A stretch of DNA of 64,000 nt from NCBI GenBank assembly GCA_013215465.1, contig JABSOW010000024.1, positions 1 through 64,000 of the forward strand, read 5' to 3'. This DNA is from Colwellia sp. (GTDB lineage: Bacteria > Pseudomonadota > Gammaproteobacteria > Enterobacterales > Alteromonadaceae). The stretch's first letter is position 1, and every line of letters begins with the position of its first letter. The notes under the pieces are model-generated. The model did no database searches, was not told the DNA's origin, and saw nothing but the letters and a program-made list of their open reading frames with translations. Shown here piece after piece: positions 35,548-47,464 of the stretch. The translations under genes were made by a program, and so were the position numbers.

Positions 35548-37128
35548 GTGTTCTCGGGTGGAGTGGAATGAGATATCAGGATGACGCTCTTGTGCTAACG
35601 ATAAATTCACCATAGTTGGGGCAATATAAGTTAAATTATTACCGCCATCTAAGGCTAGGTTGTCACCGGCTTTCTTCTTAAATTGCTCTAAAGTACGTTC
35701 ATTATCACAACTGCACCAACGAGCGGTTGCGACGTTTATTGGCTCGTAAATCGCGTCAACCTTGTATTCTGTTTTTAATCGTTGTACTACTACTTCAAAT
35801 TGTAATACACCAACTGCGCCAACGATCATGTCATTATTGATTAAAGGTCTAAATACTTGTACCGCACCTTCTTCAGAAAGCTGGATCAAGCCTTTTTGTA
35901 ATTGCTTCGCTTTTAGTGGATCTCGTAAACGAATACGTCTAAACATTTCAGGGGCAAAGTTTGGAATACCACTAAATTTCATCATTTCGCCAGCAGTAAA
36001 GGTATCACCAATTTGAATGCTACCATGATTATGCAAACCAATAATATCACCGGCATAAGCTTCTTCAACTTGCGCTCTATCACCGGCCATAAAGGTTACC
36101 GCATCGGCAATTTTTACGTCTTTACCTAAGCGTACTTGTCTCATTTTCATGCCTTTTTCGTACTTGCCTGAGCAAATACGCATAAAGGCGATACGGTCAC
36201 GATGTTTAGGGTCCATGTTGGCTTGAATTTTAAAAACAAAGCCGGAAAACTTTTCTTCCTCAGCTGTTACTTCTCTAGTGTCAGTAATACGCGGTAAAGG
36301 TTTAGGCGCCCATTTAATTAAGCCATCAAGCATATGATCAACACCAAAGTTACCTAGCGCAGTACCAAAAAATACCGGAGTTAATTCACCTTTTAAAAAT
36401 TCTGCCAAATCAAATTCATGTGCGGCACCAAGTACTAACTCCATTTCTTCACGAAAATCTTCGGCAAACGGGCCAATGGCTTCATCAAGGAGTGGATTAT
36501 CAAGACCTTTGATAACGCGTTTTTCTTGAATGATATGGCCTAAACCTGATTGATATAAAAAGATCTCATCAGTCAGTAAGTTATAAACACCTTTAAACTC
36601 TTTACCCATACCTATTGGCCAAGTAATGGGAGCACATTTGATATTTAATACAGTTTCAACTTCATCCATTACTTCAATAGGATCTCTAACATCACGATCC
36701 ATTTTATTCATAAAAGTGATGATCGGGGTATCCCGTAAACGGGTGACTTCCATTAATTTAACCGTACGCGCTTCTACACCTTTAGCAACATCGATAACCA
36801 TTAAGCAAGAATCTACCGCGGTTAGTGTTCGGTAAGTATCTTCTGAGAAGTCTTCATGACCAGGAGTATCTAATAGGTTCACTAAGCAATTTTTGTAAGG
36901 AAACTGCATAACAGAGGTGGTGATAGATATGCCACGTTCTTTTTCTATTTCCATCCAGTCAGACTTAGCATGTTGGCCTGACTTTTTACCTTTCACCGTA
37001 CCTGCTCTTTGTAAGGCCTGACCAAACAATAATACTTTTTCAGTAATGGTGGTTTTACCCGCATCGGGATGAGAGATAATGGCAAAAGTGCGTCTAATAT
37101 CTACTGCTGCAATTTGTGGGGTGGTCAT
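35545..37128 (-). CDS. prfC: Peptide chain release factor 3 (RF3)
   Basis: A 527-aa translational GTPase that recycles RF1/RF2. The P-loop is [13 protein letters not shown] (about 20-32), switch [10 protein letters not shown], and the base-binding NKMDRD and S-A-equivalent motifs follow. Domains II and III complete the protein, which has the normal length when started at 37128; the frame is open nine codons further. It is preceded by a promoter-like extended -10 near 37237. The last bases overlap an inverted-repeat element. Confidence 0.96.
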   Translation of the reverse strand: MTTPQIAAVDIRRTFAIISHPDAGKTTITEKVLLFGQALQRAGTVKGKKSGQHAKSDWMEIEKERGISITTSVMQFPYKNCLVNLLDTPGHEDFSEDTYRTLTAVDSCLMVIDVAKGVEARTVKLMEVTRLRDTPIITFMNKMDRDVRDPIEVMDEVETVLNIKCAPITWPIGMGKEFKGVYNLLTDEIFLYQSGLGHIIQEKRVIKGLDNPLLDEAIGPFAEDFREEMELVLGAAHEFDLAEFLKGELTPVFFGTALGNFGVDHMLDGLIKWAPKPLPRITDTREVTAEEEKFSGFVFKIQANMDPKHRDRIAFMRICSGKYEKGMKMRQVRLGKDVKIADAVTFMAGDRAQVEEAYAGDIIGLHNHGSIQIGDTFTAGEMMKFSGIPNFAPEMFRRIRLRDPLKAKQLQKGLIQLSEEGAVQVFRPLINNDMIVGAVGVLQFEVVVQRLKTEYKVDAIYEPINVATARWCSCDNERTLEQFKKKAGDNLALDGGNNLTYIAPTMVNLSLAQERHPDISFHSTREH

Positions 37129-37236
37129 TATTTTTAATGTCTCTTTGTGGTACATACTAGTGCACTTTACATGCTTTATTAATGTCAGTGCTTAACTGAG
37201 TCTTAGGCTAAAACCTTGCCCAAGATAAATGCGCGC

Positions 37237-37246
37237 ATTGTAGCAC
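37237..37246 (-). promoter_or_regulatory. Extended -10 promoter of prfC
   Basis: On the minus strand GTGCTACAAT is followed directly by GCGCGC. TGC-TACAAT is a good extended -10 element, and the GC-rich discriminator is typical of growth-rate or stringently controlled sigma-70 promoters. The same arrangement (TGCTACACT then GCGCGC) stands before suhB. Confidence 0.5.
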
Positions 37247-37255
37247 AAATAAAAA

Positions 37256-37480
37256 ATCTAGAAGAGTGACTTTTTTTCTTTAAATTAACTTTGTTGTAAT
37301 ACCTTATGGTTTAGCAGTTTCAGTAATCTTGCCGAGCTACTAGCGCTAGTGCTTCTTCTCAATATTCAGTTCTTGCTTACAGTTTCTGACACTTTTAAAA
37401 CAAAACTACCACAGTAATAACCAACTCATTCGTTTACTTTATATAGCAAGAAAGCTAACTTGATTAAATTAAAGGAATAT
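37256..37480. other. Divergent spacer between prfC and the small OMP gene
   Basis: About 225 AT-rich bases beyond the prfC promoter with no ORF or strong hairpin; it presumably holds the promoter of the outer-membrane protein gene at 37481. Confidence 0.35.
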
Positions 37481-38104
37481 ATGAAAACTTTAACAAAACC
37501 AATACTGCCCTTAGTCATTATGTTAACTGCTGGCTTTGGTGCTCAGGCATACGCTGATAACACCGTCGACGATACTGATTTTAAAAGACATACTTTTGGT
37601 GCTCATATAGCTGCTGGTGGCGTGGAATATAAAGGCTCAAGCAGCGATGATGGCGGTGTCGTGCAATTTTATAGTTATTACAATTATGCTGTTAATGGTA
37701 ACTTCTCCCTTGAAGTAGGGCTGAATGTAGCCGCTGATGTTGATGTTTGGGAGTGCGAAGAAGTTAATCATAACGACTGGCGCTGTTCTGATATTAACGA
37801 CAATCTCTTTGGCCAAGGTGCTGACGAGATTGAATTTAGTAATTTAGTGCTTGCCGTTAAAGGTACCTTGCCATTATCCCAACGTAATAGTTTATACGTG
37901 AAAGTTGGCGTTCAATCATATCGTTATGATCTCTATAGTAGCAATGAAACAATAGCTGATGACTCAGGTACGGGCTTATACTTAGCGGCTGGTTGGCAAT
38001 ATAGATGGGATTTTGGTTTAGGGATTAATGTTGGTTATGAAGCCTTTAATATGGGGGACTTAGATACCTACACCTTAAATACAGGCTTAAGTTACCAATT
38101 TTAG
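37481..38104 (+). CDS. Small outer-membrane beta-barrel protein
   Basis: A 207-aa exported protein. A signal peptide (about 1-25, ending AYA|DN) is followed by eight or so amphipathic strands and a C-terminal aromatic residue (LSYQF), consistent with an OmpA/OmpW-like eight-stranded barrel. Two Cys residues (in VWECEEVNH and WRCSDIND) lie in one likely extracellular loop and could form a disulphide. AAAGGA lies 6 nt before the ATG at 37481, which also gives the best signal peptide; the frame opens earlier at a TTG. Function unknown. Confidence 0.8.
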   Translation: MKTLTKPILPLVIMLTAGFGAQAYADNTVDDTDFKRHTFGAHIAAGGVEYKGSSSDDGGVVQFYSYYNYAVNGNFSLEVGLNVAADVDVWECEEVNHNDWRCSDINDNLFGQGADEIEFSNLVLAVKGTLPLSQRNSLYVKVGVQSYRYDLYSSNETIADDSGTGLYLAAGWQYRWDFGLGINVGYEAFNMGDLDTYTLNTGLSYQF

Positions 38105-38126
38105 TAAAACGAATAAAATAAAATGG

Positions 38127-38591
38127 TCATGATAGACACATCACAATGGCGTCTTCATAACCAAAACCGCTAGTGCTTGGATAATAGCCAGTTCTACGTC
38201 CTGTTTCAATAAATCCAGCATTCATATATAGCATTTGTGCAGTAATGTTTTTAGCGCGCACTTCTAACCATATTTTAACTGCACCTTGTGCTTTCGCTTG
38301 CTTAATAAACTGTATTAATAGTTTTTTTCCTAAGCCTTTACCTTGATTAATTGGCTTGACACAAATATCCATTAGCGTTGCTTCGTCAATAACACGCTCA
38401 CCAATATAAAAGCCAACAATATTATCTGGTGGGTTCAATGACTCACTGATCTTTTCTCCGAAGTAGCGACCACCAATACAACTGCGAAAGGTTTTTTCAC
38501 TCCAAGGGTGAGAATGACATTCGTTTTCTATCTGCATTAATGGCTTTATATCGTCAGGGGTAATTGGCGTAAATGTTAAAGAGTTATTCAT
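38127..38591 (-). CDS. rimI: Ribosomal protein bS18 alanine N-acetyltransferase
   Basis: A 154-aa GNAT acetyltransferase. The acetyl-CoA loop QGKGLGKKLL (about 99-108) follows the MDICVKPINQ strand, and EVRAKNITAQMLYMNAGF is the RimI-type end of the fold. It should acetylate the N-terminal Ala of ribosomal protein S18. It lies 22 bp after holD in the same direction, the usual holD-rimI pairing in gammaproteobacteria. Confidence 0.93.
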   Translation of the reverse strand: MNNSLTFTPITPDDIKPLMQIENECHSHPWSEKTFRSCIGGRYFGEKISESLNPPDNIVGFYIGERVIDEATLMDICVKPINQGKGLGKKLLIQFIKQAKAQGAVKIWLEVRAKNITAQMLYMNAGFIETGRRTGYYPSTSGFGYEDAIVMCLS

Positions 38592-38613
38592 ATGCTCACA
38601 TCAATGTTGTTAT

Positions 38614-39015
38614 TTATAACAGGTTAGTGGTTATGGTTTGCCATAATTGTTTTTTTAAGGCGTGAGACTTACGGATCAATTCAATGCTTGGACTAATTAA
38701 TTTATTATCAGCACAGTGTATCGATGATGTTTTGTCTTGATCGGCGTAGAAAAACCAATTAAATAAACCTAAATCAAGGTGATCTGTTTGAGCAGTTACC
38801 TCACCAATAGAAAGTTCAAGAGCAAGCAATATATCAGTAAAAAAGGTTTGTTTAGATAATGCTGCTAAGCTGTCAATATTCTGCTTTAGGTAACGAATGT
38901 TATATTCTGAATTATTTTGGGTAGATGAAATGTTTTGAAAGGCTGTGGGTTTATGTTGCCACAAGCTAATACCCATTTCAGATAATTGCTGATATTGTCT
39001 TTGGTTAATACTCAT
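38614..39015 (-). CDS. holD: DNA polymerase III psi subunit
   Basis: A 133-aa protein. The N-terminal segment MSINQRQYQQLSEMGISLW matches the conserved chi/clamp-loader-binding start of HolD, and the position directly upstream of rimI supports the assignment. Psi links the clamp loader to chi and SSB. The frame is open to 39069, but the Met at 39015 gives the family's usual N-terminus. Psi is poorly conserved, so the call rests largely on the start motif and gene order. Confidence 0.85.
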   Translation of the reverse strand: MSINQRQYQQLSEMGISLWQHKPTAFQNISSTQNNSEYNIRYLKQNIDSLAALSKQTFFTDILLALELSIGEVTAQTDHLDLGLFNWFFYADQDKTSSIHCADNKLISPSIELIRKSHALKKQLWQTITTNLL

Positions 39016-39088
39016 AGGATAATAATGACAGACTTGGCTATTATTGAACAGCACTGAAAAACTAAACAACGAGAATTGGAAAAGAAAA

Positions 39089-39165
39089 TGGCAGGGGTGG
39101 AGAGACTCGAACTCCCAACCATCGGTTTTGGAGACCGCTGTTCTACCAATTGGAACTACACCCCT
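39089..39165 (-). tRNA. tRNA-Trp (anticodon CCA)
   Basis: The minus strand folds into a full cloverleaf: acceptor AGGGGTG/CACCCCT, a D arm, anticodon loop CTCCAAA with anticodon CCA, and a T arm GGGAG-TTCGAGT-CTCCC-like. The discriminator is G and the 3' CCA is encoded (39089-39091). The sequence closely resembles E. coli tRNA-Trp. The 27-43 pair is a G-A mismatch and the D loop has one extra base. It stands alone between holD and aceK. Confidence 0.96.
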
Positions 39166-39375
39166 GCAACAAAAATGAATTATACTGATGCCAAGGCAAA
39201 GGTAAAGGGTAAATGCTTAAAAAGTTTGAATTGTTTGACTGTTCGGCTATTTTATAAACAAAGGCAGTAGCGAGCATATAGTTTTTTACTCGCTACATGG
39301 AGGCAGCTTACTAGAGAATGGTTATTCAGGAGCATATTTTCCAGCATAACCATTATCTTCAATCAATGCCTGTTG

Positions 39376-41160
39376 CTAATTCCAGCTGAACTCTGTCTCT
39401 TGAAGTCGCTTGGGTACATCATTAGACTTAGTTGCTTTCCTCATTTCACAAAACCTAAACTTATCAGGGTAGGGGTAAACATCTTCATAAATACCATCGG
39501 CAACATTTTGTTGACATTGCTGCCAGTAACTTGCCGATAATAAATCTTCATGATGTATTTTAAAGGCTTTTAAATATTTAGGGTTAGCAAGTGCGAAAGT
39601 TGCTAACTCTTCTGGGAACATATCCCCAGGTGCAACGCTATACCATGGCTCAGCCGCATAAATTTGCTCCTCAGTGATGGCTTCAGGTTTTATTCTGAAA
39701 TTTACTTCATTCATGTAGGTGATTTCATCATAATCATAAAAAATCACTCGGCCATGGCGGGTAACCCCAAAGTTTTTTAATAACATATCGCCTGGGAAAA
39801 TATCGGCAGAAATGAGTTGTTTAATGGCTTTTCCGTAGCCATATAAAGCGCTTTCGATTTCTTCATCACTCGCTTTAGCTAAATAAAGGTTTAATGGCAC
39901 CATACGGCGTTCAATATATAAATGCTTAATAATAAGTAAGTCATCTTCATAGCGAATGAGCGAAGGGGCAACTTTGTGTAATTCTTCTAACAGCTCTTCA
40001 TTAAACCTGTCTTTAGGAAAAGCCACTTCAGAGTATTCCATGGTATCGGCCATGCGACCAACTCTGTCGTGTAGTTTTACTAATCGGTATTTCCCTTTTA
40101 CGTCAGCACGGGTCATATTTTTACTAGGGGAGAATTTATCTTTGATTATTTTAAAAACATAAGGATACGATGGTAGCGTAAATACTGACATTACCATTCC
40201 TTTTATTCCTGGTGCTAATGCTAACTTGTCATCACTGTTATCTAGATGATTTAAAAAATCACGATAGAATTGGGTTTTACCTTGTTTGTGAAAACCGATA
40301 GCGGAATATAAATCAGCCCTTGTTTTATGAGGGATTAAATTTTGTAAAAAGTTTATTAGCGCATAAGGATGCAAACAATCAACGAAGAAATAAGCACGGG
40401 CAAAACCGAACACTACCGCCATATCTTCACTTTTACTCAACAAGGCATCAATATATAAACCGCCTTTTTCATTATTTAATACCGACACAATAAAAGGAGT
40501 TTCGCCAGCTGGAGATAATACCCGGCCAATTAAGTAAGCACCTTTATTACGATAAAAAGTAAAATTTAAAATATCAAATTGTAAATCTTCTAACTTAAAG
40601 CGGGTTTTATGTGCTTTACGGCGAAAAGCGCGGATCAATATATCAACATCACCACTTAAATCTGTAAAAGGAACCGTGCTTTTATGTGAATTCATAATAT
40701 CGCAAACGGTTTCTTTTAGGCCTTTTATTTCTGGCTTATAAGAGGTGTAAATCTTTGGAGTAGGTCTGTCGTCAAGTCGCTGAGCGGTACTTTCTACAAA
40801 AATATAATCATTATGATAATACCTACGTTCAAACAATCGACAAAACACTGAGTTATAAAAAGTTTCAGCTAGCTCTGGCTGCATATGTTCAGCGAGCAAC
40901 TCAATATAGTCACGTTTAACTTGGAGCCATAAATGATCATCAAGGGTTTCAATGAAAAAATCTTGCTTAATGGTGTCATAGGTTTCTTTTACCCTTTGTT
41001 CATAAAAGGTGGTACGCGCTTTCGCCGCTTTTTGTATTTCACTCCACTGGCATTGTTGAAAGCGTTGTTGAGCTGATTGAGTTATTTCTATAAATAGCTG
41101 AATATGGCGATCGAAGCCATTGATAATAGTTTTGGCTATTGCGCCAGCGAGATTTTTCAT
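39376..41160 (-). CDS. aceK: Isocitrate dehydrogenase kinase/phosphatase
   Basis: A 594-aa bifunctional enzyme that switches isocitrate dehydrogenase off and on and so directs carbon to the glyoxylate shunt. APGIKGMVMSVFTLPSYPYVFKIIKDKF is the AceK-specific ATP loop and Lys strand (about 313-340), and GDMLLKNFGVTRHGRVIFYDYDEI is the catalytic loop and metal-binding segment. Length is normal. aceB and aceA are not adjacent, unlike in E. coli, so the gene is an orphan here and must have its own promoter in the 250-bp spacer before queA. Confidence 0.96.
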   Translation of the reverse strand: MKNLAGAIAKTIINGFDRHIQLFIEITQSAQQRFQQCQWSEIQKAAKARTTFYEQRVKETYDTIKQDFFIETLDDHLWLQVKRDYIELLAEHMQPELAETFYNSVFCRLFERRYYHNDYIFVESTAQRLDDRPTPKIYTSYKPEIKGLKETVCDIMNSHKSTVPFTDLSGDVDILIRAFRRKAHKTRFKLEDLQFDILNFTFYRNKGAYLIGRVLSPAGETPFIVSVLNNEKGGLYIDALLSKSEDMAVVFGFARAYFFVDCLHPYALINFLQNLIPHKTRADLYSAIGFHKQGKTQFYRDFLNHLDNSDDKLALAPGIKGMVMSVFTLPSYPYVFKIIKDKFSPSKNMTRADVKGKYRLVKLHDRVGRMADTMEYSEVAFPKDRFNEELLEELHKVAPSLIRYEDDLLIIKHLYIERRMVPLNLYLAKASDEEIESALYGYGKAIKQLISADIFPGDMLLKNFGVTRHGRVIFYDYDEITYMNEVNFRIKPEAITEEQIYAAEPWYSVAPGDMFPEELATFALANPKYLKAFKIHHEDLLSASYWQQCQQNVADGIYEDVYPYPDKFRFCEMRKATKSNDVPKRLQETEFSWN

Positions 41161-41414
41161 AAGGCCTACTAACTAAATGGTTTTTTTAGGTATAAAAAGC
41201 ATACCCTAAAATAATGACTAAGTGATATATAAAATAAAATTTTAATAAATACTGACTATAACTAGCGATAATATCTACTTTAACTAAATATCAACGAACA
41301 CTTATCCAAGTAAATTTTCTTATTTAGCTTGCTATCAAAGGCTTCGGGCTCTAAAATTACGCATTTTTATCGTGTTATTTTCACACCGAACAAGGCTCTT
41401 CTTAATATATCATC

Positions 41415-42482
41415 ATGCGTGTATCTGATTTTTCTTTCGATTTACCCACTGAGCTTATTGCTCGTTTTCCTAAAGCTGAACGTACCGGTAGTCGATTAAT
41501 GCTGCTTGAAGGGGACTCCGGGGCGATCACTGATCTTGGTTTTAAAGATATTTTAGCGCAACTAAATGCCGGTGATTTATTGGTATTTAATAATACCCGT
41601 GTTATTCCCGCGCGTATGTTTGGACAAAAATCTACGGGTGGTAAAATTGAAGTATTGGTTGAGCGCTTAATTGACAAAAATACCGTGCTAGCGCACATTC
41701 GTGCCAGCAAATCGCCGAAAATAGGCGCTGAATTACTGCTTGAAGGAACCGTTAAAGCCACTATGATTGCACGTCATGGGGCTTTGTTTGAACTGAAATT
41801 TCAGGGTGAGCAATCAGTGCTCTCAATATTAGATGATATTGGCCATATGCCATTACCCCCTTATATAGACAGACCTGATGAAGATAGCGACCGTGAGCGT
41901 TATCAAACAGTATATAATGAGAAACCTGGTGCGGTTGCGGCGCCAACAGCCGGTTTACATTTTGATAATGCATTACTTGAACAAATTAAAAGCAAAGGCG
42001 TTGAGTTAGCGTTTGTTACTTTACATGTTGGTGCGGGTACTTTTCAGCCAGTAAAAGTTGATGAAATTGCTGATCATATTATGCATGCTGAATATGTTGA
42101 AGTGTCACCTGAAGTGATTGAGCAAATCAACAAGACTAAAACTAATGGCGGTCGAGTTGTTGCTGTTGGCACCACCTCTGTTCGTTCACTAGAAAGCGCT
42201 GCTATGTCGGCTGAAGCGGCAGGTAAAGAATTAACCGCTTTTTATGGTGATACTGATATTTTTATCACCCCTGGCTATGAATTTAAATTAGTGGACGCTT
42301 TGTTAACTAATTTTCATTTATCAGAATCGACATTATTGATGCTTGTTAGTGCTTTTTCGGGTTATGAAAATATTATGAATGCCTATCGTCATGCGATTAG
42401 TGAACAATACCGCTTTTTTAGTTATGGTGATGCGATGTTTCTTACTAAACAAGCGATAAAGAAGAAAAGCTCTTCCTCCTAG
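41415..42482 (+). CDS. queA: S-adenosylmethionine:tRNA ribosyltransferase-isomerase
   Basis: A 355-aa enzyme that transfers and isomerises ribose from SAM to 7-aminomethyl-deazaguanine in tRNA, forming epoxyqueuosine. Typical segments are [15 protein letters not shown] at the N-terminus, [23 protein letters not shown] and [18 protein letters not shown] near the C-terminus. First gene of the conserved queA-tgt-yajC-secDF cluster; a new transcript should start in the spacer before it. Confidence 0.97.
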   Translation: MRVSDFSFDLPTELIARFPKAERTGSRLMLLEGDSGAITDLGFKDILAQLNAGDLLVFNNTRVIPARMFGQKSTGGKIEVLVERLIDKNTVLAHIRASKSPKIGAELLLEGTVKATMIARHGALFELKFQGEQSVLSILDDIGHMPLPPYIDRPDEDSDRERYQTVYNEKPGAVAAPTAGLHFDNALLEQIKSKGVELAFVTLHVGAGTFQPVKVDEIADHIMHAEYVEVSPEVIEQINKTKTNGGRVVAVGTTSVRSLESAAMSAEAAGKELTAFYGDTDIFITPGYEFKLVDALLTNFHLSESTLLMLVSAFSGYENIMNAYRHAISEQYRFFSYGDAMFLTKQAIKKKSSSS

Positions 42483-42486
42483 TTAA

Positions 42487-43692
<1,206 letters not shown>

Positions 43693-43809
43693 CGCTACTG
43701 CTAAAGTGAAAATAAGTTTAAGTACAATAATTATCGAAGTTTAATAAATCTTGTGGCTTAGCACTAAAGTGAAAGCCACTAACTAATTATAAAAAAAATA
43801 GAGGAATTT

Positions 43810-44145
43810 ATGAGTTTATTTATCAGTACAGCCCACGCCGCAGGCGCTACAGACATAGCTGGTGGTGGTATGGAAATGATCATTATGTTAGCGGTATTTG
43901 GTTTAGTGTTTTTTTTCATGATCTATCGTCCACAAGCGAAACGTGTAAAAGAGCATAAAGGCTTAATGTCAGCATTAACTAAAGGTGATGAAGTGTTAAC
44001 ACAAGGCGGTATTGTTGGCAAAATCGTTAAAGTATCGGATGAAAAAGACTTTGTTGTTGTTAGCATTAGTGAAGGTACAGAAGTAACTGTACAAAAAGGC
44101 GCCATCAACGCAGTTCTGCCTAAAGGCACTATGAAATCTTTATAG
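43810..44145 (+). CDS. yajC: Sec translocon accessory subunit YajC
   Basis: A 111-aa single-pass inner-membrane protein. The helix EMIIMLAVFGLVFFFMIY (about 22-39) is followed by the hallmark RPQAKRVKEHK and a small cytosolic domain (GDEVLTQGGIVGKI). It associates with SecDF. GAGGAAT precedes the ATG. A 295-bp spacer with two inverted copies of a dispersed repeat separates it from secD. Confidence 0.96.
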   Translation: MSLFISTAHAAGATDIAGGGMEMIIMLAVFGLVFFFMIYRPQAKRVKEHKGLMSALTKGDEVLTQGGIVGKIVKVSDEKDFVVVSISEGTEVTVQKGAINAVLPKGTMKSL

Positions 44146-44170
44146 CACTTAATCTCTTTGCCAGTTGTTA

Positions 44171-44242
44171 CTGTAGCGGCAGCGAAAATACTCATTGACG
44201 TGCGTCAACTCCGTGTTTTCTTTTTGCTACAGCAACAACCGG
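44171..44242 (+). repeat. Dispersed repeat, copy 1 (yajC-secD spacer)
   Basis: Core ACTCATTGAC-GTG-CGTCAACTCCGTG followed by a TTTC-TTTTTGC tail. The core contains the dyad TTGACG-TG-CGTCAA. A second copy in inverted orientation lies at 44329-44380 in the same spacer and a third at 56590-56660. Confidence 0.75.
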
Positions 44243-44328
44243 CTTCTAGCTTAAACACTACGATTGTTGCGTAGTTAAAAAATTTAGATAATGAAAACTA
44301 GTAGCTGTTTTGTTTGTGTTTTATTGAA

Positions 44329-44380
44329 ATAAGTACAAGGCGAAAGCGTGGAGTTGACGAATGTCAATGAGCGCTTTAAA
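44329..44380 (-). repeat. Dispersed repeat, copy 2 (inverted, yajC-secD spacer)
   Basis: Read on the minus strand: AAAGCGCTCATTGAC, then ATTCGTCAACTCCACG and CTTTCGCCTTGTACTT. It matches copy 1 and copy 3. Being inverted with respect to copy 1, the pair could form a large stem-loop in the yajC-secD message. Confidence 0.75.
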
Positions 44381-44440
44381 CACCGTAATTATAAAAATAA
44401 AGCGCAAACACAATAGATAGAAAAATAAGAAGGACAAATT

Positions 44441-46288
44441 GTGTTAAACAAATACCCCTTATGGAAAACACTGATGGTGGCATTTATTGTTGCCTTTGGT
44501 GCGCTCTATGCCACCCCAAACTTATATGGTGAAGATCCTGCTGTGCAAGTGTCAGGGCTACGTGGTGTTGAAGCGAACATGGCAACTCTTGATACCATTA
44601 AAGCTAACCTCACTGAAAATAATATTGATTTTTTCAGTATTGTTTTAGAAAAAGGTCAAGTATTAACTCGATTTAAAAATACTGAAGATCAGTTAAAAGC
44701 ACGAGATGTACTTGATGACAAGCTAGGTAAAAAATATTCAGTAGCGTTGAACTTAACTCCGGCCACGCCTGATTGGTTGGCGGCAATTGGTGGTACGCCA
44801 ATGAAGTTAGGTTTAGATTTAAGTGGTGGTGTTAGCTTCTTAATGGAAGTGAACATGAAAGAGGCCATTAATAAAGCTAAAGAGGGTATGGTTGGTGATT
44901 TTCGTGGTGATTTACGTAATGAAAAAATTCGTTATCGCAGCGTAAAAGAAGTTGGCAATGCTATTGTTGTTAAATTTCGTAAAGTGGCAGATCTTGAAAA
45001 AGGTCAATCATTATTGAAAAAACGTTATCGAGATTTGTTGTTAACCTCTGATGAGGACACGTTAACGCTTAATGCACAAATGACGGAACAAAAGTTAAAA
45101 GAAATTCGTGAATATGCCTTAAAACAAAATATCCTTATTATTCGTAATCGTGTTAATGAGCTAGGTGTTGCTGAGCCATTGGTGCAACGACAAGGTAAAA
45201 AACATATTGTTATCGAGCTCCCTGGCGTACAAGATACCGCTAAAGCGAAAGAAATTCTAAATGCTACCGCTACTATCGAATTTAGATTAGTTGATACTGA
45301 AGGTGACTTAAGCGCAGCATTAAATGGACGTATTCCTGCTAGCTCTATTTTATTAAGAGAGAAAGACGGTACGCCTGTTTTATTAAAAAAACGCGTTATG
45401 CTTACTGGTGATCATATTACTGATGCTAAGTCTGGCTTTGATGAATACTCACGTCCACAAGTTAATATTTCCCTTGATAGTGCTGGCGGCAGTAAAATGT
45501 CTAATGGTACTAAAAGTAATATTGGTAAGCCGATGGCAACCGTATTTATTGAATATAAGCCAACCGGTAGACGGGATAATGAAGGCAATCTTATTTTTGA
45601 AAAAGTGCAAGAAGTTATCTCTGTCGCAACTATTCAATCTCGTTTAGGTAAAAGTTTTAGAATTACCGGGGCTGGCTCACAAGCTGAAGCACACAATTTA
45701 GCTCTATTGTTACGAGCAGGTGCGTTAATTGCGCCTATCTCTATTGTTGAAGAGCGTACTGTTGGGCCAACGTTAGGCGCTGAAAATGTACAATTAGGCT
45801 TCCAAGCGATCATGATGGGCTTTGGTTTAGTCTTTATCTTTATGATTATCTATTACCGCGCTTTTGGTGTCGTAGCTAACTTGGCTCTTGGGGCTAACTT
45901 AGTGCTAATTATTGGCGTTATGTCACTTATTCCAGGGGCAACATTAACGCTACCAGGTATGGCGGGTATTGTGCTTACTGTTGGTATGGCGGTTGATGCC
46001 AATGTACTGATATTTGAGCGTATTAGAGAAGAGCTTCGTGAAGGGAAAACTGTTCAACAAGCGATACATCAAGGCTATGATGCGGCATTTTCAACCATTA
46101 TCGATGCTAATGTCACCACGTTAATTGCTGCGCTTATTTTGTTTGCTGTTGGTACTGGGCCAGTAAAAGGTTTTGCTGTAACCCTATCTATTGGTATTCT
46201 TACTTCAATGTTTACCTCAGTTGTGGGTACACGTGCAGTCGTTAATGCTATTTGGGGCGGTAAAAGCCTTAAAAAGCTATCTATATAG
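44441..46288 (+). CDS. secD: Protein translocase subunit SecD
   Basis: A 615-aa subunit using the proton gradient to help pull exported proteins into the periplasm. TM1 (about 8-26), a large periplasmic P1 domain, then [15 protein letters not shown] and, from about 450, the five-helix RND-like domain with [35 protein letters not shown] and the C-terminal [19 protein letters not shown]. Translation starts at GTG behind AAGGAC. secF follows after 21 bp. Confidence 0.97.
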   Translation: MLNKYPLWKTLMVAFIVAFGALYATPNLYGEDPAVQVSGLRGVEANMATLDTIKANLTENNIDFFSIVLEKGQVLTRFKNTEDQLKARDVLDDKLGKKYSVALNLTPATPDWLAAIGGTPMKLGLDLSGGVSFLMEVNMKEAINKAKEGMVGDFRGDLRNEKIRYRSVKEVGNAIVVKFRKVADLEKGQSLLKKRYRDLLLTSDEDTLTLNAQMTEQKLKEIREYALKQNILIIRNRVNELGVAEPLVQRQGKKHIVIELPGVQDTAKAKEILNATATIEFRLVDTEGDLSAALNGRIPASSILLREKDGTPVLLKKRVMLTGDHITDAKSGFDEYSRPQVNISLDSAGGSKMSNGTKSNIGKPMATVFIEYKPTGRRDNEGNLIFEKVQEVISVATIQSRLGKSFRITGAGSQAEAHNLALLLRAGALIAPISIVEERTVGPTLGAENVQLGFQAIMMGFGLVFIFMIIYYRAFGVVANLALGANLVLIIGVMSLIPGATLTLPGMAGIVLTVGMAVDANVLIFERIREELREGKTVQQAIHQGYDAAFSTIIDANVTTLIAALILFAVGTGPVKGFAVTLSIGILTSMFTSVVGTRAVVNAIWGGKSLKKLSI

Positions 46289-46309
46289 AAAAGACGGGAA
46301 TTTAAACTT

Positions 46310-47257
46310 ATGCAAATTTTACACTTAAAAGAAACCGTCGCTTTTATGAGCTATCGCAAAATTGCGATGGTTTTTAGTGCGCTATTAATGATTGCGTCAA
46401 TAGTATCGCTAGCTACGAATAAACTAAACTTTGGTTTAGACTTTACTGGCGGTACTTTAATTGAGGTGGGTTTCGAGCAAGCTGCTGATCTTAAAAAAAT
46501 ACGTCAAGTAATGGCTGATAATGGCTTTAGCGACGCTAAAGTACAATTTTACGGTAGCAGCCGTGATGTGGTGATCCGTTTAGGCTTACGTGAAGACGTT
46601 AAAGCTGAAATGCTAGGCAATGAAGTGTTGGCTTTGCTTGAGTCGGGCTCTGGTCAAAAAGTTGATATGCGCCGTATTGAGTTTGTGGGTGCTAGTGTTG
46701 GTGATGAACTAGCAGAGCAGGGCGGTTTAGCGATGTTAACTGCACTGATATGTATTCTAATTTATGTGGCCTTTCGCTTTGAGTGGCGCTTTGCCGTTGG
46801 CTCAGTGGTGGCATTATTTCATGATGTATTGTTAACGCTTGGTCTCTTTTCAATTTTACAATTGGAATTTGATTTAACTGTGCTAGCAGCAATACTGGCG
46901 GTTATCGGTTACTCTCTTAATGATACTATTGTCGTATCAGACAGGATTCGGGAAAACTTTCGTAAAATTCGCGATGGTCAACCTGAAGATGTTATCAATA
47001 TTTCATTAACCCAAACCTTAAGTCGTACCTTTATTACTTCAATAACCACATTATTAGTATTGGCGGCGTTGTTTTTTAGAGGTGGCGAGTTAATTCATGG
47101 TTTTGCTACAGCATTACTGTTTGGTGTATTTGTCGGTACTTACTCTTCTATTTATGTTGCTTCATTAGTGGCATTGGCCTTAGGGGTTTCTAGGGAAGAT
47201 TTGCTCCCAGAAGTGATTGAGAAAGAGGGTGAAGATCAAGAGCTAATGTCGCCATAG
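46310..47257 (+). CDS. secF: Protein translocase subunit SecF
   Basis: A 315-aa partner of SecD. TM1 (about 18-36) precedes LNFGLDFTGGTLIEVGF, and the C-terminal five helices include YSLNDTIVVSDRIRENFRK, the conserved SecF loop, and HGFATALLFGVFVGTYSSIYVA. It ends with an acidic tail. Last gene of the cluster: a strong terminator follows 30 bp after the stop. Confidence 0.97.
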   Translation: MQILHLKETVAFMSYRKIAMVFSALLMIASIVSLATNKLNFGLDFTGGTLIEVGFEQAADLKKIRQVMADNGFSDAKVQFYGSSRDVVIRLGLREDVKAEMLGNEVLALLESGSGQKVDMRRIEFVGASVGDELAEQGGLAMLTALICILIYVAFRFEWRFAVGSVVALFHDVLLTLGLFSILQLEFDLTVLAAILAVIGYSLNDTIVVSDRIRENFRKIRDGQPEDVINISLTQTLSRTFITSITTLLVLAALFFRGGELIHGFATALLFGVFVGTYSSIYVASLVALALGVSREDLLPEVIEKEGEDQELMSP

Positions 47258-47287
47258 TCGCGAATAGCGAATGAAAGGTAATCTGTA

Positions 47288-47320
47288 AAAGCCAAGTGGC
47301 GTAAACCACTTGGCTTTTAT
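47288..47320 (+). terminator. Rho-independent terminator after secF
   Basis: A 12-bp perfect stem (AAAGCCAAGTGG / CCACTTGGCTTT) with a 6-nt loop, followed by TATTTTA. It ends the queA-tgt-yajC-secDF transcript. Confidence 0.9.
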
Positions 47321-47464
47321 TTTACCTGAAAAAGTTATTTCTTTGCACTACCGTTATCCTTACTGTATGCTGCACGCCTTTTACTAGCACTAAACGTGCT
47401 ACTCGAATGTCTATACTTAACCGTTAATATTCGATCCCTGTCGTTTCATACCAAGAGATAATTT

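Noticed and set aside
39076..39270. 64-codon frame over the tRNA-Trp gene
   Set aside because: The sequence is a complete tRNA on the other strand.
41402..41761. 119-codon frame antisense to the start of queA
   Set aside because: Opposite to a certain gene; composition is that of an antisense frame.
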